Shown: piece by piece, positions 9,305 to 18,053 of the stretch | Layout: each line of letters starts with the position of its first letter | Numbering within the stretch: the first letter of the stretch is position 1 | Assembly: GCF_900106675.1 (NCBI RefSeq) | Contig: NZ_FNOB01000026.1 | Span: forward strand, 1-47,171 | Reading direction: 5' to 3' | DNA from: Allgaiera indica | GTDB lineage: Bacteria > Pseudomonadota > Alphaproteobacteria > Rhodobacterales > Rhodobacteraceae | Length of the DNA: 47,171 nt | The notes under the pieces: model-generated | What the model was told of the DNA's origin: nothing | The model's input: the letters and a program-made list of their open reading frames with translations, nothing else | The model's database searches: none | Translations under genes and position numbers: made by a program

Positions 9305-9514
9305 TTGCCCGAGGCAGGTGGAATGATGGCGCAGGATGTCCCAGGCGAAGCCGGACCCGATACAGAGGCCGGGGAATCGCGTCGGCTTGATTGCAACCAT
9401 CTGGTTGTGGATGTTGTAACCTTTGAAGCGTTTCTGGCGGCATTGAGGGAAGACAAGCCACCAAATGATCGGCTCTTGACCTTGATCCGTACTCCACCCC
9501 CTTGGATCGAGTGA
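9305..9514 (+). pseudogene. Remnant of a DUF1778/TacA-type antitoxin gene
   Basis: This short frame on the strand opposite the tail genes ends LDCNHLVVDVVTFEAFLAAL...NDRLLTLIRTPPPWIE. That pattern matches the C-terminal half of TacA/DUF1778 antitoxins, where LDxR, F..F...LD.P and a terminal P-x-W-D recur and the tail contacts the GNAT toxin. The N-terminal ribbon-helix-helix part is missing and no toxin gene follows. I read it as an insertion scar inside the tail operon. Confidence 0.5.
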
Positions 9515-9564
9515 CGGCTGCCCGATCTGCGCAGACGCAGTCCGAGCCCAACTGAACAGCACCC

Positions 9565-10191
9565 TCATCGCCGGATCTCCAGCAGCGGGATGGAGGTGAT
9601 CGACCCGAGCCGCTCGAGATCGAGGGTGACGTCGAGCGTGTCGCTGTCAAAGCGCACCGGCACATCGAACTCGAAGCCCGCGGTGATCGCGACGCCCGCG
9701 TCGGGGGCGGTGGTGAAGGTGACGCTGCCGGTGGTGGTGTCGACGCTCCAGCCCGACATCTGCTCGGCCCCGTTCATGGCGATACGAACGCTGCCCCCAA
9801 CCGGCTTGGCAATGGCGCGGGTCCAGCCTTGCGCGCCGGAGGTGTAGCGCTTCAGCAGGGCGAAAGCCGCGACAGCACCATTTCCGGTGCCGATGGGCTG
9901 GTCGGTCGGGGCGGCAGCTTGCGACGGCAGGCAGGATTTATAGTCGGCCCAGTCCTTGAACCGGAAGCCGTGTAGGCGACCGTTCCGCGCTTCGAAGAAG
10001 GCCACGACCGCCGCCAGATCGTCAGCGCGGCGGATGCCGTAGGCCACGTCATAGCGCCGCCGGGAATTGGCCCAACTGGCGTTGCGCTCTTCGTCGCCGC
10101 TCGCCAGTTCCACAATCTGGGTACGCCGCTCCGGCCCGCCGCGCGCGCCTCGGCTGATGTTGTCCGGGAAGCGGACCTCGTGAAACGCCAT
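9565..10191 (-). CDS. DUF2460 distal tail protein (RcGTA gp12-like)
   Basis: This 208-aa protein starts MAFHEVRFPDNISRGARGGPERRTQIVEL and contains DVAYGIRRADDLAAVVAFFEARNGRLHGFRFKDWADYKS, the pattern of the DUF2460 family. In RcGTA the equivalent is the distal tail protein that joins the tube to the hub. I took the ATG at 10191, preceded by AGGGGAGAG, over longer upstream starts that would overlap the tape measure gene. Confidence 0.92.
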   Translation of the reverse strand: MAFHEVRFPDNISRGARGGPERRTQIVELASGDEERNASWANSRRRYDVAYGIRRADDLAAVVAFFEARNGRLHGFRFKDWADYKSCLPSQAAAPTDQPIGTGNGAVAAFALLKRYTSGAQGWTRAIAKPVGGSVRIAMNGAEQMSGWSVDTTTGSVTFTTAPDAGVAITAGFEFDVPVRFDSDTLDVTLDLERLGSITSIPLLEIRR

Positions 10192-10252
10192 CAGGTCTCT
10201 CCCCTGTTCGTGCTCTGGTCCCCGCAACCGGTCCCCACTTGCGGGGGCGCAC

Positions 10253-12649
10253 TCACATGCCCCTCCGGCCCAGCGCGACCGCGCGGGCAATGTCCGCCGC
10301 CACCTGCGTGCGCGACTGCCGAAAGCTCTCGGCGTCGCGGGTCTGGATGTTGACGGTCACACCACCGCCGATGCCGTAGTCTCGGGTTTCGCGGCGCGAC
10401 AGCACCCGCTCGCCTTTTTGCAGGATCGCCGGCACTTCGTCCGGACGCAGGCCGGCGAGCCCGCCCGCATGCATGCGCGGGGCGCCGGCGAAGGCCATCA
10501 CCGGCACCTGGCGCATCGGCGCGGCGCCGCCCACCATCCCGCCCGCGTGATGCACCGCCGCGCCGCCGATGTTGGCGAAGAGATCGCCGCCGGAGACCAG
10601 GCTGAGCGCGCCATCGAGGGCATTGGCGATCGGGCCGAGGATGAACTTGCGGGCCGAGACCCTGGCAAGATCGGCCAGGATCGAGGTCACCAGGTCGGAA
10701 AAGCCGAACTTGCCGGTCTTCACGAAGGCGGCAAAGGCCTCCTCGGCGCTCTGGAATGCCCCGACAAGGCTGGTCCCGATCTGCGCCCCGAGATCGCGGG
10801 TGCTGGCGGCATAGTCGGCCAGTGCCTGCGTCGCTGCAGCCCAGCCGGTTGTGGTCGCCGCGGCCGCGACCGTCGCGGCCTTGCCCGCGCCTCCCGATGC
10901 CGTGGTCACCTTTGCCAGCGCTGCCAGCCGTTTCTGTTCCTCGGCCTGCAGCTTCTGCTCTTCGGCGAAGAGCCGCACCTTCTGGTCGATCGCGTCCTGC
11001 ACGAAGCGCCGCTGACCATCCTGCAGGGTTTCCAGCGGTGGCAGGGAGGCCACCAGTTCCGCGCGATATTTCGCGATCGACGCTGCTGCCGCATCACCGC
11101 CGCCGGAGAGCGTCGCCAGACTGGCCTTGATACCGGCGATCTTCCCTTCGGCGCCGGTCAGAGCGCTCGGCAGACCAGACAGGAATGTCGAGAGCGCCGA
11201 GGCCTGACCGACGGCGCCGCCCAGCGCCCCGGCGAGGCTCCCCGCCGCACCGGTGGCCAGCACCAGCGGCGCGGCCGGGTCGGCGTCTTCAAGCTCCTTC
11301 AGGTGGGCGCGCGCGGCAGCCAGTTCATCCTGCAACCTGGCGACGGCATCGGCCGCGTCGCGCATCTCGCGCGCCGCCATGTCGTTGGCGAAGGCCCCGG
11401 CAGTGAAGCCATCCGGAACGCGCGCCTGCGCTTCGGCCTGTGCGGCGCGCAGCATCGCCAGCGAGGCCTCGGCGGTGGCGAGTTTTGCCGCCGCTTCCTT
11501 GAGATAGGCTTGCGTCGAGGCGATGGCTTCGGCGCGAGCATTTGGGCCGCCGACCTGGGCATAGATGTCCAGGGCCGCGGTCATCCGCGCCTGCGCCGCC
11601 GTGGACGCGTCGGCGGCCTCGCCAAAGAGGTTCATCCGATACGCCAACTCGCCGACGCCGACGATCAACAGGCCCCAACCGGTGCGGATCATCGCCGTCT
11701 TGACCGCCTCCAGCCCCAGCGTGACGCCCTTGAGACCGAGCGCAGCCGTCCCCATTGCCCAGACGAACTTTCCCGTAAAGAACGCGGCAAAGGATGCAGC
11801 AATGCTGGCCATTTCGCCGAGGTGGTCGCCGAGAAAGCTGATGCTCCTCTGAAACACCCCGCCGACCCGCGTGGCGCGTGCCATGGCGTTGGACACCGCC
11901 TCGAGCGACGGCGCCACGGCGGCGGTCAGCTGATTGGCAAGGCCGGTCCAGACCAGCCCCAACCGCGAGATCGCGTCATTGGTGCGCTGAATCTGTGCTG
12001 CATCTGCTTCGCTGGTCGCAACCCCGAAGTCGCGCACATCCGTTGTCGCCTGGCGCAGCGTGGCGCTGTCGATCCGCGAGAAGGTCACCGAGGCACGGTC
12101 GCCAAAGAGCTGCGAGGCGACCGCCGCGCGCTGCGCCTCGGGCACATATTTCGCCAGCGCGTCCTGGATGGCGGCGATGCGCGCATCAAGCGGCAACTTC
12201 TGCAAGGCCTCCGCCGTCAGGTGCAGCCGCTTGAGCGCATTGACCGCCGGTCCGGTGCCGGACGCTGCCTGGCTCAGCCTCTTGGTCAGCTGAACCATGG
12301 CCTGCTCGATTTCGCCCATCGAGACCCCGGCCAGTCCACCCGCGCGCTCGAGTACCTGCATGCTGGCCACGGTGGTGCCGAGCGAGGCCGCGAGCTTGGC
12401 CTGCACGTCGATGGTCTGCAGTCCGGACTTCACCATTGCCACGCCGCCGGCCACCGCCGCGGCGGCAGCGGCGGCGAATGCCAATTTGGCGGCCCGGGCG
12501 AAGGCGGCGAGCCTGGCATTCGCCGCCTCCGCTTCCTTTGACACCCGACCCAAGCCCCTGGCGCCGGCATCGCCGATGCCCTCCATTTCGGCGCGGACGG
12601 CGCGGCCGCCCTCCGCCGCGAGACGGACCGATACCCTCTTTTCAGCCAT
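10253..12649 (-). CDS. Tail tape measure protein
   Basis: This 798-aa protein has the expected organisation: a helical N-terminus, alanine-rich hydrophobic stretches (about residues 52-70 and 280-340), long coiled-coil segments rich in A, E, Q and R, and a C-terminal GGxxH and GGVTVNIQT region. It sets tail length and is threaded through the tube. The start overlaps the end of the frameshifted chaperone frame by 8 nt. At about 800 residues a tail in the 100-120 nm range is expected by the usual scaling. Confidence 0.92.
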   Translation of the reverse strand: MAEKRVSVRLAAEGGRAVRAEMEGIGDAGARGLGRVSKEAEAANARLAAFARAAKLAFAAAAAAAVAGGVAMVKSGLQTIDVQAKLAASLGTTVASMQVLERAGGLAGVSMGEIEQAMVQLTKRLSQAASGTGPAVNALKRLHLTAEALQKLPLDARIAAIQDALAKYVPEAQRAAVASQLFGDRASVTFSRIDSATLRQATTDVRDFGVATSEADAAQIQRTNDAISRLGLVWTGLANQLTAAVAPSLEAVSNAMARATRVGGVFQRSISFLGDHLGEMASIAASFAAFFTGKFVWAMGTAALGLKGVTLGLEAVKTAMIRTGWGLLIVGVGELAYRMNLFGEAADASTAAQARMTAALDIYAQVGGPNARAEAIASTQAYLKEAAAKLATAEASLAMLRAAQAEAQARVPDGFTAGAFANDMAAREMRDAADAVARLQDELAAARAHLKELEDADPAAPLVLATGAAGSLAGALGGAVGQASALSTFLSGLPSALTGAEGKIAGIKASLATLSGGGDAAAASIAKYRAELVASLPPLETLQDGQRRFVQDAIDQKVRLFAEEQKLQAEEQKRLAALAKVTTASGGAGKAATVAAAATTTGWAAATQALADYAASTRDLGAQIGTSLVGAFQSAEEAFAAFVKTGKFGFSDLVTSILADLARVSARKFILGPIANALDGALSLVSGGDLFANIGGAAVHHAGGMVGGAAPMRQVPVMAFAGAPRMHAGGLAGLRPDEVPAILQKGERVLSRRETRDYGIGGGVTVNIQTRDAESFRQSRTQVAADIARAVALGRRGM

Positions 12650-13306
12650 TGTCGTCTCCGATTTGCGCGTTGATCCGGCGCACCATCACCGCCTCGATTT
12701 CCGGCAACAGGTCGGCGGCGACGAAGGCATTGACGCCCAGCGCCGCGGCCAGGCTCAGGGCCGCCCCCATGTCCCAGCCGATGACGGCGCGCGGCGCGAG
12801 GCGCAGCTGGCCGCCGAGCTTGCCGACCAGGCCCCAGACCTGCTGCCCTTCCAGCGTCAGCGGCTGGTTTATCCGCGCCGGGCAGTCTTCGCAGGTTTGC
12901 GCGCAGGCCTCGCAGTAGCTGGCGCCCCCGCCGAAGTGCCAGTCGGCGAGGGCGCAGAGCCGTTTTTTTCCTGCTCCAGCAACATGCCGGGCCCGACATA
13001 CTGGATCTGGAACGCCTCGAAGATCGGCCAGATATCGAGGAGCGCGTCGATGCTTTCCGGTGTCAGCGCCACCGGGGTGCCGTCGGCATCGCCGACACCC
13101 TCCCAATCGAGCACCACGCGCCGGGCGATGGCCTTGGCACCGGCCATCGACAACGCGTCCGCGCTGGCATCGTCGGGCAGACCGGCCGCGCCGATATCGG
13201 CCCGCGCCGCCAGCATCACGCTGGTCGAGAGCGGCACCACGAAGAGCCGCACGCCGGGCGCGAGGGTCAGCCAATCCGGCCCGGGGGCTATGTCGAGCCG
13301 CAGCAT
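12642..13306 (-). CDS. Tail assembly chaperone, long -1 frameshift product
   Basis: The same start as the short chaperone is used. At the slippery heptamer A AAA AAC (12962-12968, minus strand) a -1 shift carries translation into a second frame that runs to 12642, giving about 221 aa. The extension has a cysteine cluster, CEACAQTCEDCP, and a helical tail, and it overlaps the tape measure start. This is the G/GT arrangement of siphoviruses, in which the minor extended product links tail tube protein to the tape measure. Confidence 0.75.
12869..13306 (-). CDS. Tail assembly chaperone, short product
   Basis: This 145-aa product is encoded between the tail tube and tape measure genes, where lambda gpG and GTA g10-type proteins lie. 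The body (about residues 1-112) is a compact mixed fold; after the slippery site the zero frame continues only into a low-complexity tail (APATARPARKPAKTARR). The ATG overlaps the tail tube stop as TGATG. It should act as a tail assembly chaperone and be absent from the mature particle. Confidence 0.8.
   Translation of the reverse strand: MLRLDIAPGPDWLTLAPGVRLFVVPLSTSVMLAARADIGAAGLPDDASADALSMAGAKAIARRVVLDWEGVGDADGTPVALTPESIDALLDIWPIFEAFQIQYVGPGMLLEQEKNGSAPSPTGTSAGAPATARPARKPAKTARRG
12962..12968 (-). promoter_or_regulatory. Programmed -1 frameshift slippery site
   Basis: On the minus strand the zero-frame codons GAA AAA AAC place A AAA AAC in exactly the X XXY YYZ phase needed for -1 slippage. 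The shifted frame then reads CGG CTC TGC and stays open for 106 codons. Its position in the tail chaperone gene is the usual place for such a signal. Confidence 0.8.
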
Positions 13307-14244
13307 CAATAGGCTCCCGTGTTGTTGACCAGCACCACCGTGCACATCCGCCCGGCCGTGGCATCGAGCGCCGCCTGCCAGTCGAACGAGGCCTGCACCC
13401 CCTGCGGGCCCTGAACCTCGATCCGGGGCCGTGGCAGGTAGACTGCGTGCGCCGTGACGGTCAGGCTTTCGCCCGAGCCGAGCGCGTAGCTGAACTCCAG
13501 CTCGGCCGCCGTACCGTTGATGGCTTGCGTCACCAGCGTGCTGTCGGCGAAGCGCACGTCGATCTTGCCGGTCAGGGACGCGATCGAGGGGTCGGCGCCG
13601 TCGATCTTGGCGTCCGAGCGGATGGTCTCGATCCGGTCGAGGTTGTTGGCATAGGTGAGATCGGCCGAGACGATGTTGCCGAGCGCCACCGCGTCGCGTT
13701 TGATCGCGCCGTTGAAATGGCCAAACCGCGTGAGCGTCAGCGCCGCGGGCGTGCCGGCGTTGGAGAGGGTGTCGACCGTCTCTCCCTGCGCCACCAGTGC
13801 GGCCTTGGCGGTCAAGAGGCCGGATCGCTGCATCTGCCACGACAACTGATCCAGAACGCAGCCCGAATACATCGCAAAGCGCGGCACCTCGGGCATGCCC
13901 ACCTCGATCGACATGCTCGGCAGGGTCCAGCCGCCGGAGCGGAACTCGTGCGTGTACGGCCCGGTGCCGGTGGTGACCGGATCGCCGAACGCCGCCTTCA
14001 GCCAGAAGCCGAAGCCCTCGGCGTCGATCGGCACCACCACATCGCCGTCGGTGGTGATCGCGTCCTGCATCGGGGCCTGCGGGTCGCGGCCATAGCCCAG
14101 CAGTTCCGGGCTGAGCAGCGGCTGTGCTGCGGCCAGCGAGGTGCTGGCGAACGGCATCTGCGTGTAGCCGCTGACCGGCGGCGTGCCATAGATCGTCTCG
14201 AACGCAAGCGCCATCAGCGCCCGCGCCCCTTGTGCGCGTGCCAT
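13306..14244 (-). CDS. Major tail tube protein
   Basis: This 312-aa protein precedes the chaperone and tape measure and has the look of siphovirus tube proteins: MARAQGARALMALAFETIYGTPP at the start, alternating beta-strand patterns, and a GTGPYTHEF loop in the middle. It would polymerise to form the tail tube. No second tube paralogue is present. Confidence 0.85.
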   Translation of the reverse strand: MARAQGARALMALAFETIYGTPPVSGYTQMPFASTSLAAAQPLLSPELLGYGRDPQAPMQDAITTDGDVVVPIDAEGFGFWLKAAFGDPVTTGTGPYTHEFRSGGWTLPSMSIEVGMPEVPRFAMYSGCVLDQLSWQMQRSGLLTAKAALVAQGETVDTLSNAGTPAALTLTRFGHFNGAIKRDAVALGNIVSADLTYANNLDRIETIRSDAKIDGADPSIASLTGKIDVRFADSTLVTQAINGTAAELEFSYALGSGESLTVTAHAVYLPRPRIEVQGPQGVQASFDWQAALDATAGRMCTVVLVNNTGAY

Positions 14245-14268
14245 CTCGGTGTCCTTTCAAATGGTGGA

Positions 14269-14691
14269 TCAGGCGAGCGGATCGCTCGTCGCGTAGTGCA
14301 GCACGATGGTGATGACCGCCGCTTTCAGCGCGGTCGCACCGTCAACAGGCAGGTCGACAGGTTCAGGCGCTTCCGCCTCGATCCAGTCGCAGAGCCCGCC
14401 CAGCGTGCGGTCCGTGGCCAGCACCGCGCCGATTTCGGCGGTGAGCGCGTCGAACAGCGCGTCGCGACCGTCGCCCGCCTGGATCACCACCTCAAGTTCC
14501 GCCCGGTGCTCGTAGAACCAGGTCAACGGCGACAGCGTGACCTCGGGCGCGCCCGGCGTGCCGTCGCGCAGGATGATCAGGCCGGCAGCGGGGATGCGCT
14601 CGGGCAGCACGTCGCCACGCAGTGCGGTGGCGGCAAGGGTTTGCAGCCGCGCGTGCAACGCGGTGAGGATGGCTTCTCGCGCGGTTGGCAT
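14269..14691 (-). CDS. Tail terminator / neck protein
   Basis: This 140-aa protein begins MPTAREAILTALHARLQTL and has the pattern of minor tail proteins that cap the tube (lambda gpU-like; some relatives carry the doubtful name acyl-CoA transferase). It lies just upstream of the tail tube gene. On its upstream side the phage operon is broken by about 3.5 kb of non-phage DNA before the neck genes resume at 18257. Confidence 0.7.
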   Translation of the reverse strand: MPTAREAILTALHARLQTLAATALRGDVLPERIPAAGLIILRDGTPGAPEVTLSPLTWFYEHRAELEVVIQAGDGRDALFDALTAEIGAVLATDRTLGGLCDWIEAEAPEPVDLPVDGATALKAAVITIVLHYATSDPLA

Positions 14692-14699
14692 GGGGAACC

Positions 14700-14862
14700 T
14701 GAGAGGGTTGAAAGGGGGCGTCCGGCGGTCGGGATGCGAAGTGATTGGCGGCTCGTCGCGGGCAGCGTTCGGCCATAGCGGGCGTTTGTTCGGCGAGCAG
14801 CGAAGGTCCGCAGCGAGCCCCTATTGCACAATGCTGCGTTGAGCACGAACGGCGTCGATGCG
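14700..14862. repeat. Dispersed intergenic repeat-like sequence, left edge of the inserted cargo
   Basis: This stretch holds GCAGCGAAGGTC together with GGCCATAGCGGGCG and related words of a kind scattered through Rhodobacteraceae intergenic regions. A related word, GCAGCGAAGGTCGGC, recurs at about 18190, just inside the other edge of the same cargo. No coding sequence is seen. Confidence 0.4.
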
Positions 14863-14899
14863 ACGTGAGGACTTCTACGCGAGTGGTCGCAGGCGAGCG

Positions 14900-16087
14900 C
14901 TATGCGCCTTCCATGACTTTCGAGATATCCGCGATCATCCGGTCGAGCGAGTAAAACCGCATGAACTGATCGCGCAGCGCTGCGGTGGCCGGGTTGTTGA
15001 CGAACATGTATTTAGCCAGCGTCCGCGAATTTCGCTGCGCAATCTCGACCCGGTGCCGTTGGCGCTTTTCATAAAGCGACAGCGCGAAGTTCAGATGATC
15101 CGTGTCGGCACGCGCAAGTTCATCTGCCAGCGCTGCAGCAGAATCCATCGCCATGGAGGCGCCAACCCCCGCAGTCGGCAGAAACGCCGCCGCCGCATCT
15201 CCCAGGAGCATCACCCGCCCGCGAGACCAGACGTTGGACCGAATATCGGACATCTGCCAGTAAACGGCCTCTACGCTGCGGTCGATCGCAGCAAGTGCAT
15301 GTGCGAACGGCTTGGGCAAGCCTTTTGCAAGCATATGATCGGCATAGGCAAACGGGTCCATCCCGGCGATCTGAGCGTCGCGCCCGGCCAGAAATATTCC
15401 GCTGCGCCCCTTGACCGGATAAAGCCCGATCCCCCACCCAGCGGCCCATAGCTCGCGGTAGGTCTGCGCCTCGGACGCGGGCGTGTCCGTCCAGGCAACA
15501 AAACCACCCCAGCCGGTCTCATGGGGTTTGATCTCTTCCTCGCGCAGGATCAGGCTGCGGCTGTGGGAATGGATGCCATCGGCCAGAACGACGAGGTCAT
15601 AGGCCCCCTGCGACCCGTCATCGAAGGTGATGCGCACCTGCGTCGTGTCCTGCGCGATGGCCTGGATGCTGGCGCCATAGCAGGTTGGCCCGGCAACCCC
15701 GCGCAGCAGCGAAAGCAGCGCGCCGCGCTCGATACCGCGATACAGGCCGAAACGACGGACAACCTCACTCACTGAATAGCGCTGTATTACCTGGCCGTGG
15801 CGATTGTGCAAAACGTAGTCGCGCATTGGCTGGCTGGCGTCGACATAGGCCTCTCGCAGCCCAAGCCCGCTGAGCACGCGCCCGCCCAGTGGCAGCAACC
15901 CAAGCATGTAGCCATTGGCGGCCTCGGTCCCGTAGCGCTCGATCATCGCCGCCGGTTCGCCGCGACGGCGCAAGAGCGCGCTGAGCGTTGCCCCGGCAAT
16001 ACCCGCGCCTACGATCAGAACCCTGAGGCGGGCACCCTGAAGCTGACGCTCCAAGGTGGCGGCGATGGTATCTGGCGTGGCAGTCAT
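14900..16087 (-). CDS. FAD-dependent monooxygenase (UbiH/PHBH type)
   Basis: This 395-aa class A flavoprotein monooxygenase candidate has all three family motifs: GxGxxG at 26-32 (VGAGIAG) for the ADP part of FAD, DG at 170-171 in VVLADGIHS, and GD at 296-297 in VMLLGDAAAAFLPTAGVGAS. Such enzymes hydroxylate aromatic or related substrates with NAD(P)H and oxygen; some inactivate antibiotics. The substrate cannot be read here. It is the last gene of a three-gene unit (VOC, TetR, monooxygenase), starting 3 nt after the TetR stop. Confidence 0.9.
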   Translation of the reverse strand: MTATPDTIAATLERQLQGARLRVLIVGAGIAGATLSALLRRRGEPAAMIERYGTEAANGYMLGLLPLGGRVLSGLGLREAYVDASQPMRDYVLHNRHGQVIQRYSVSEVVRRFGLYRGIERGALLSLLRGVAGPTCYGASIQAIAQDTTQVRITFDDGSQGAYDLVVLADGIHSHSRSLILREEEIKPHETGWGGFVAWTDTPASEAQTYRELWAAGWGIGLYPVKGRSGIFLAGRDAQIAGMDPFAYADHMLAKGLPKPFAHALAAIDRSVEAVYWQMSDIRSNVWSRGRVMLLGDAAAAFLPTAGVGASMAMDSAAALADELARADTDHLNFALSLYEKRQRHRVEIAQRNSRTLAKYMFVNNPATAALRDQFMRFYSLDRMIADISKVMEGA

Positions 16088-16090
16088 TTC

Positions 16091-16747
16091 TTACTCCTTT
16101 TCAGAAAGCTCGATTTTCGCCGGCTGGGCGGCGGCGCGGAACATCGCCACCACGGCCAGGTTCAAGTGGGCCATCTCGGCTGCGTCCAGCGCCGTCCAAT
16201 TGGCGGCAAACCAGCGGTCCACCTCCAACACCATGGCAAAGAACAGGTCCATCATCAAATCGTCGGGCAAATCCGACCGTACCGCGCCAAGCGACTGGCC
16301 AAGCGTGATGAGTTCAGCGAACCGGTTGCGGATCGCCGCGCCGGTTTTGGCAAAGGCGGCGCGGGTCTGGGCGCTCTCATAAATTCCGATCGCCAGCGCC
16401 GCGAGCCGTGCATCGCCGTGCAAGACCTCGCTGATTCGCGCGACCAGTGCATTGACTCGCGTCCAGAAGGCTTGCGGGTCGTCCGCAGCGCCGAACTCGA
16501 AATCCATCGCCAACACCAGCCGCGCAAAGCCGCGTTCCAGAACGACCGCGTAGAGGTCGGCCTTGTCCGCGATGTAGTGATAAGCTTGGCCCTTGCTCAT
16601 GCCCGCCTGGGTCAGGATCTGGTTGAGTGAGGCCCTGGCAAGCCCGTGTTCGGCGAATGCCGCTTCCGCCGGGTCCAGCAACTGCGCCCGGCGGTCCGGT
16701 GGCAAGGCATCAAGGCGCGCGCGCGGAATTTGCGGGGTGCGGGCCAT
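16091..16747 (-). CDS. TetR-family repressor of the monooxygenase unit
   Basis: This 218-aa regulator has an N-terminal helix-turn-helix (about residues 35-70, ASLNQILTQAGMSKGQAYHYIADKADLY) and a helical ligand-binding part. It lies inside the operon it probably controls, between the VOC and monooxygenase genes. Two TetR-like operators upstream of the first gene (17353-17390) are the likely target, so the unit should be induced by a small molecule. Confidence 0.9.
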   Translation of the reverse strand: MARTPQIPRARLDALPPDRRAQLLDPAEAAFAEHGLARASLNQILTQAGMSKGQAYHYIADKADLYAVVLERGFARLVLAMDFEFGAADDPQAFWTRVNALVARISEVLHGDARLAALAIGIYESAQTRAAFAKTGAAIRNRFAELITLGQSLGAVRSDLPDDLMMDLFFAMVLEVDRWFAANWTALDAAEMAHLNLAVVAMFRAAAQPAKIELSEKE

Positions 16748-16748
16748 C

Positions 16749-17309
16749 TCAGCGCGCGCTCCGGCGGCCCGGCAGCACTCGCATCGCTTCTTGCATGGCG
16801 GGATGGCGCCATTCCGGATGTACGTCCTGCTCCTGCTCCTGCTTCATGATGCGCTGGAAGCGCAGGTAGGCAGGCGGGCTTGGGAGGTGCGGTATATGCG
16901 CTAATTCCCAATGAATGCCGCTGATCGGATCGTTGAAAAATACGGCATAGTAACCGGGCGCATAGACAAAGTGGGCCGCCGGCGCCTCGGTCACGGGCAC
17001 ATTGTCGCGGATCAGGACTTCGCGGTGGAACGTTTCCACCTTCCGCGCGGATTTCGTCCAGAGCGCGATGTGATGAATGCCGGTGGCGCGCGCCGCGTGA
17101 TCCAGCTTGCCGCCGCTCTGGGCGGGCTGGATGCTGATATAGCTGTGCGGGAATGGACACCGTTCCACGTAGTAGGTTGAGCGGGAACCGATATCGAGCG
17201 CCCAGAAGCCTTTGTACCCCAGCCAGCCGAACATGAGGTCGTAGAGGGCGACTGAGAGCTCATACTCCAGAACTGAAAACTCGACTTGATTGATCCTGCG
17301 CCAACGCAT
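16749..17309 (-). CDS. VOC-superfamily (glyoxalase/dioxygenase-like) protein
   Basis: This 186-aa protein has two VOC half-modules: INQVEFSVLEYELSVALYDLMFGWLGYKGFW at the start and GIHHIALWTKS...YYAVFFNDPISGIHWELAHIP further on, with histidine and glutamate residues placed as metal ligands. VOC proteins cleave, isomerise or bind small molecules, including drugs. I used the ATG at 17309, preceded by GGAGAAGGA; the longer frame would run through the operators. It is the first gene of the TetR-controlled unit. Confidence 0.8.
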   Translation of the reverse strand: MRWRRINQVEFSVLEYELSVALYDLMFGWLGYKGFWALDIGSRSTYYVERCPFPHSYISIQPAQSGGKLDHAARATGIHHIALWTKSARKVETFHREVLIRDNVPVTEAPAAHFVYAPGYYAVFFNDPISGIHWELAHIPHLPSPPAYLRFQRIMKQEQEQDVHPEWRHPAMQEAMRVLPGRRSAR

Positions 17310-17352
17310 TGCTTGTCCTTCTCCAATCCGGTCAGCCGTGCCGAGAGATCGC

Positions 17353-17390
17353 TTAGACCATCGGTCTAAGGTAATAGACCGATGGTCTAT
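17353..17390 (-). promoter_or_regulatory. Twin TetR-type operators
   Basis: Two 17-bp inverted repeats, TTAGACC-ATC-GGTCTAA (17353-17369) and ATAGACC-GAT-GGTCTAT (17374-17390), lie 4 bp apart and 43 bp upstream of the VOC start. Their centres are 21 bp apart, two helical turns, so two dimers could bind one face. Confidence 0.8.
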
Positions 17391-17717
17391 GATTCGCAAT
17401 CCTCTAACGCGAAACGGTCTTGATGTTTGATCGATCAATTGTGCGCTTCAACGTGTGCAGGTGACGTCCCAGCGTCCGCTGGCAAATAGTTCCAATGTGC
17501 CAAGACAGGTCATTCAGCCAAACGGGGTGAAAGCCGAAAAATCCGCATTCAGGACGCACGACAAAGAAAACGCAGCGCTCTCCGCCTGGCGGCAGCTTTG
17601 GGCCGGCCCCGTCGATCACGATGCCGGGAGCGCCCCGATTGGATCGCAGCGCTGCCGCATGGCGGCATGGAACCCATAGTGTCGCGTGCTGCGCAGCAGA
17701 CGAGTGGCCACTTCGGG
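17391..17717. other. Intergenic region within the cargo, no gene recognised
   Basis: I see no convincing gene here. Several overlapping short frames exist on both strands but none has good coding character. The composition is more mixed than in the phage genes and it may hold remnants of an older insertion. Confidence 0.4.
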
Positions 17718-18053
17718 CTAAGACCCCATGAATCGCCGCCTTGCTTCAACGGCTATGTTGTAGCGCAGCTGCAGGTCGGCGATCAGAGCCATCGCAACGC
17801 GTTTGGCATCGTCGCCCTTTACCTCCCTGTAGCTCTGATTCGCCGCTTCCAGCAACTTCTTGATCTTGAATTCCTCGGGCAGTGCGCTTGCTTCGGCCAT
17901 TGTGCGGGTCGCCACCGCAGTTGCCATGTCAGTGAAAGCCTCGCCCGAGCGCTCGGACAGCGGTTTCCCCTCGCCTTCGAGGCCGCGTAGCTTGCCCTCC
18001 GCAAGGGCCTTCTGGATTTGCCGCTCCACGAGGCGGTCGAAGGATTGGGTCAT
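17718..18053 (-). CDS. DUF1992 protein (DnaJ homologue C28 conserved domain)
   Basis: This 111-aa protein begins MTQSFDRLVERQIQKALAEGKLRGLEGEGKPL, the clear DUF1992 pattern. The family is widespread in bacterial chromosomes, has a single small helical domain and no proven role; it is not a phage family. Its presence between phage neck and tail genes marks the 14.7-18.25 kb stretch as chromosomal cargo. I took the ATG at 18053 because the family starts at this point. Confidence 0.85.
   Translation of the reverse strand: MTQSFDRLVERQIQKALAEGKLRGLEGEGKPLSERSGEAFTDMATAVATRTMAEASALPEEFKIKKLLEAANQSYREVKGDDAKRVAMALIADLQLRYNIAVEARRRFMGS

Noticed and set aside
10418-14778. Long plus-strand frames of 707 and 572 codons opposite the tail genes
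   Set aside because: They are antisense shadows of the tape measure, chaperone, tail tube and terminator genes.
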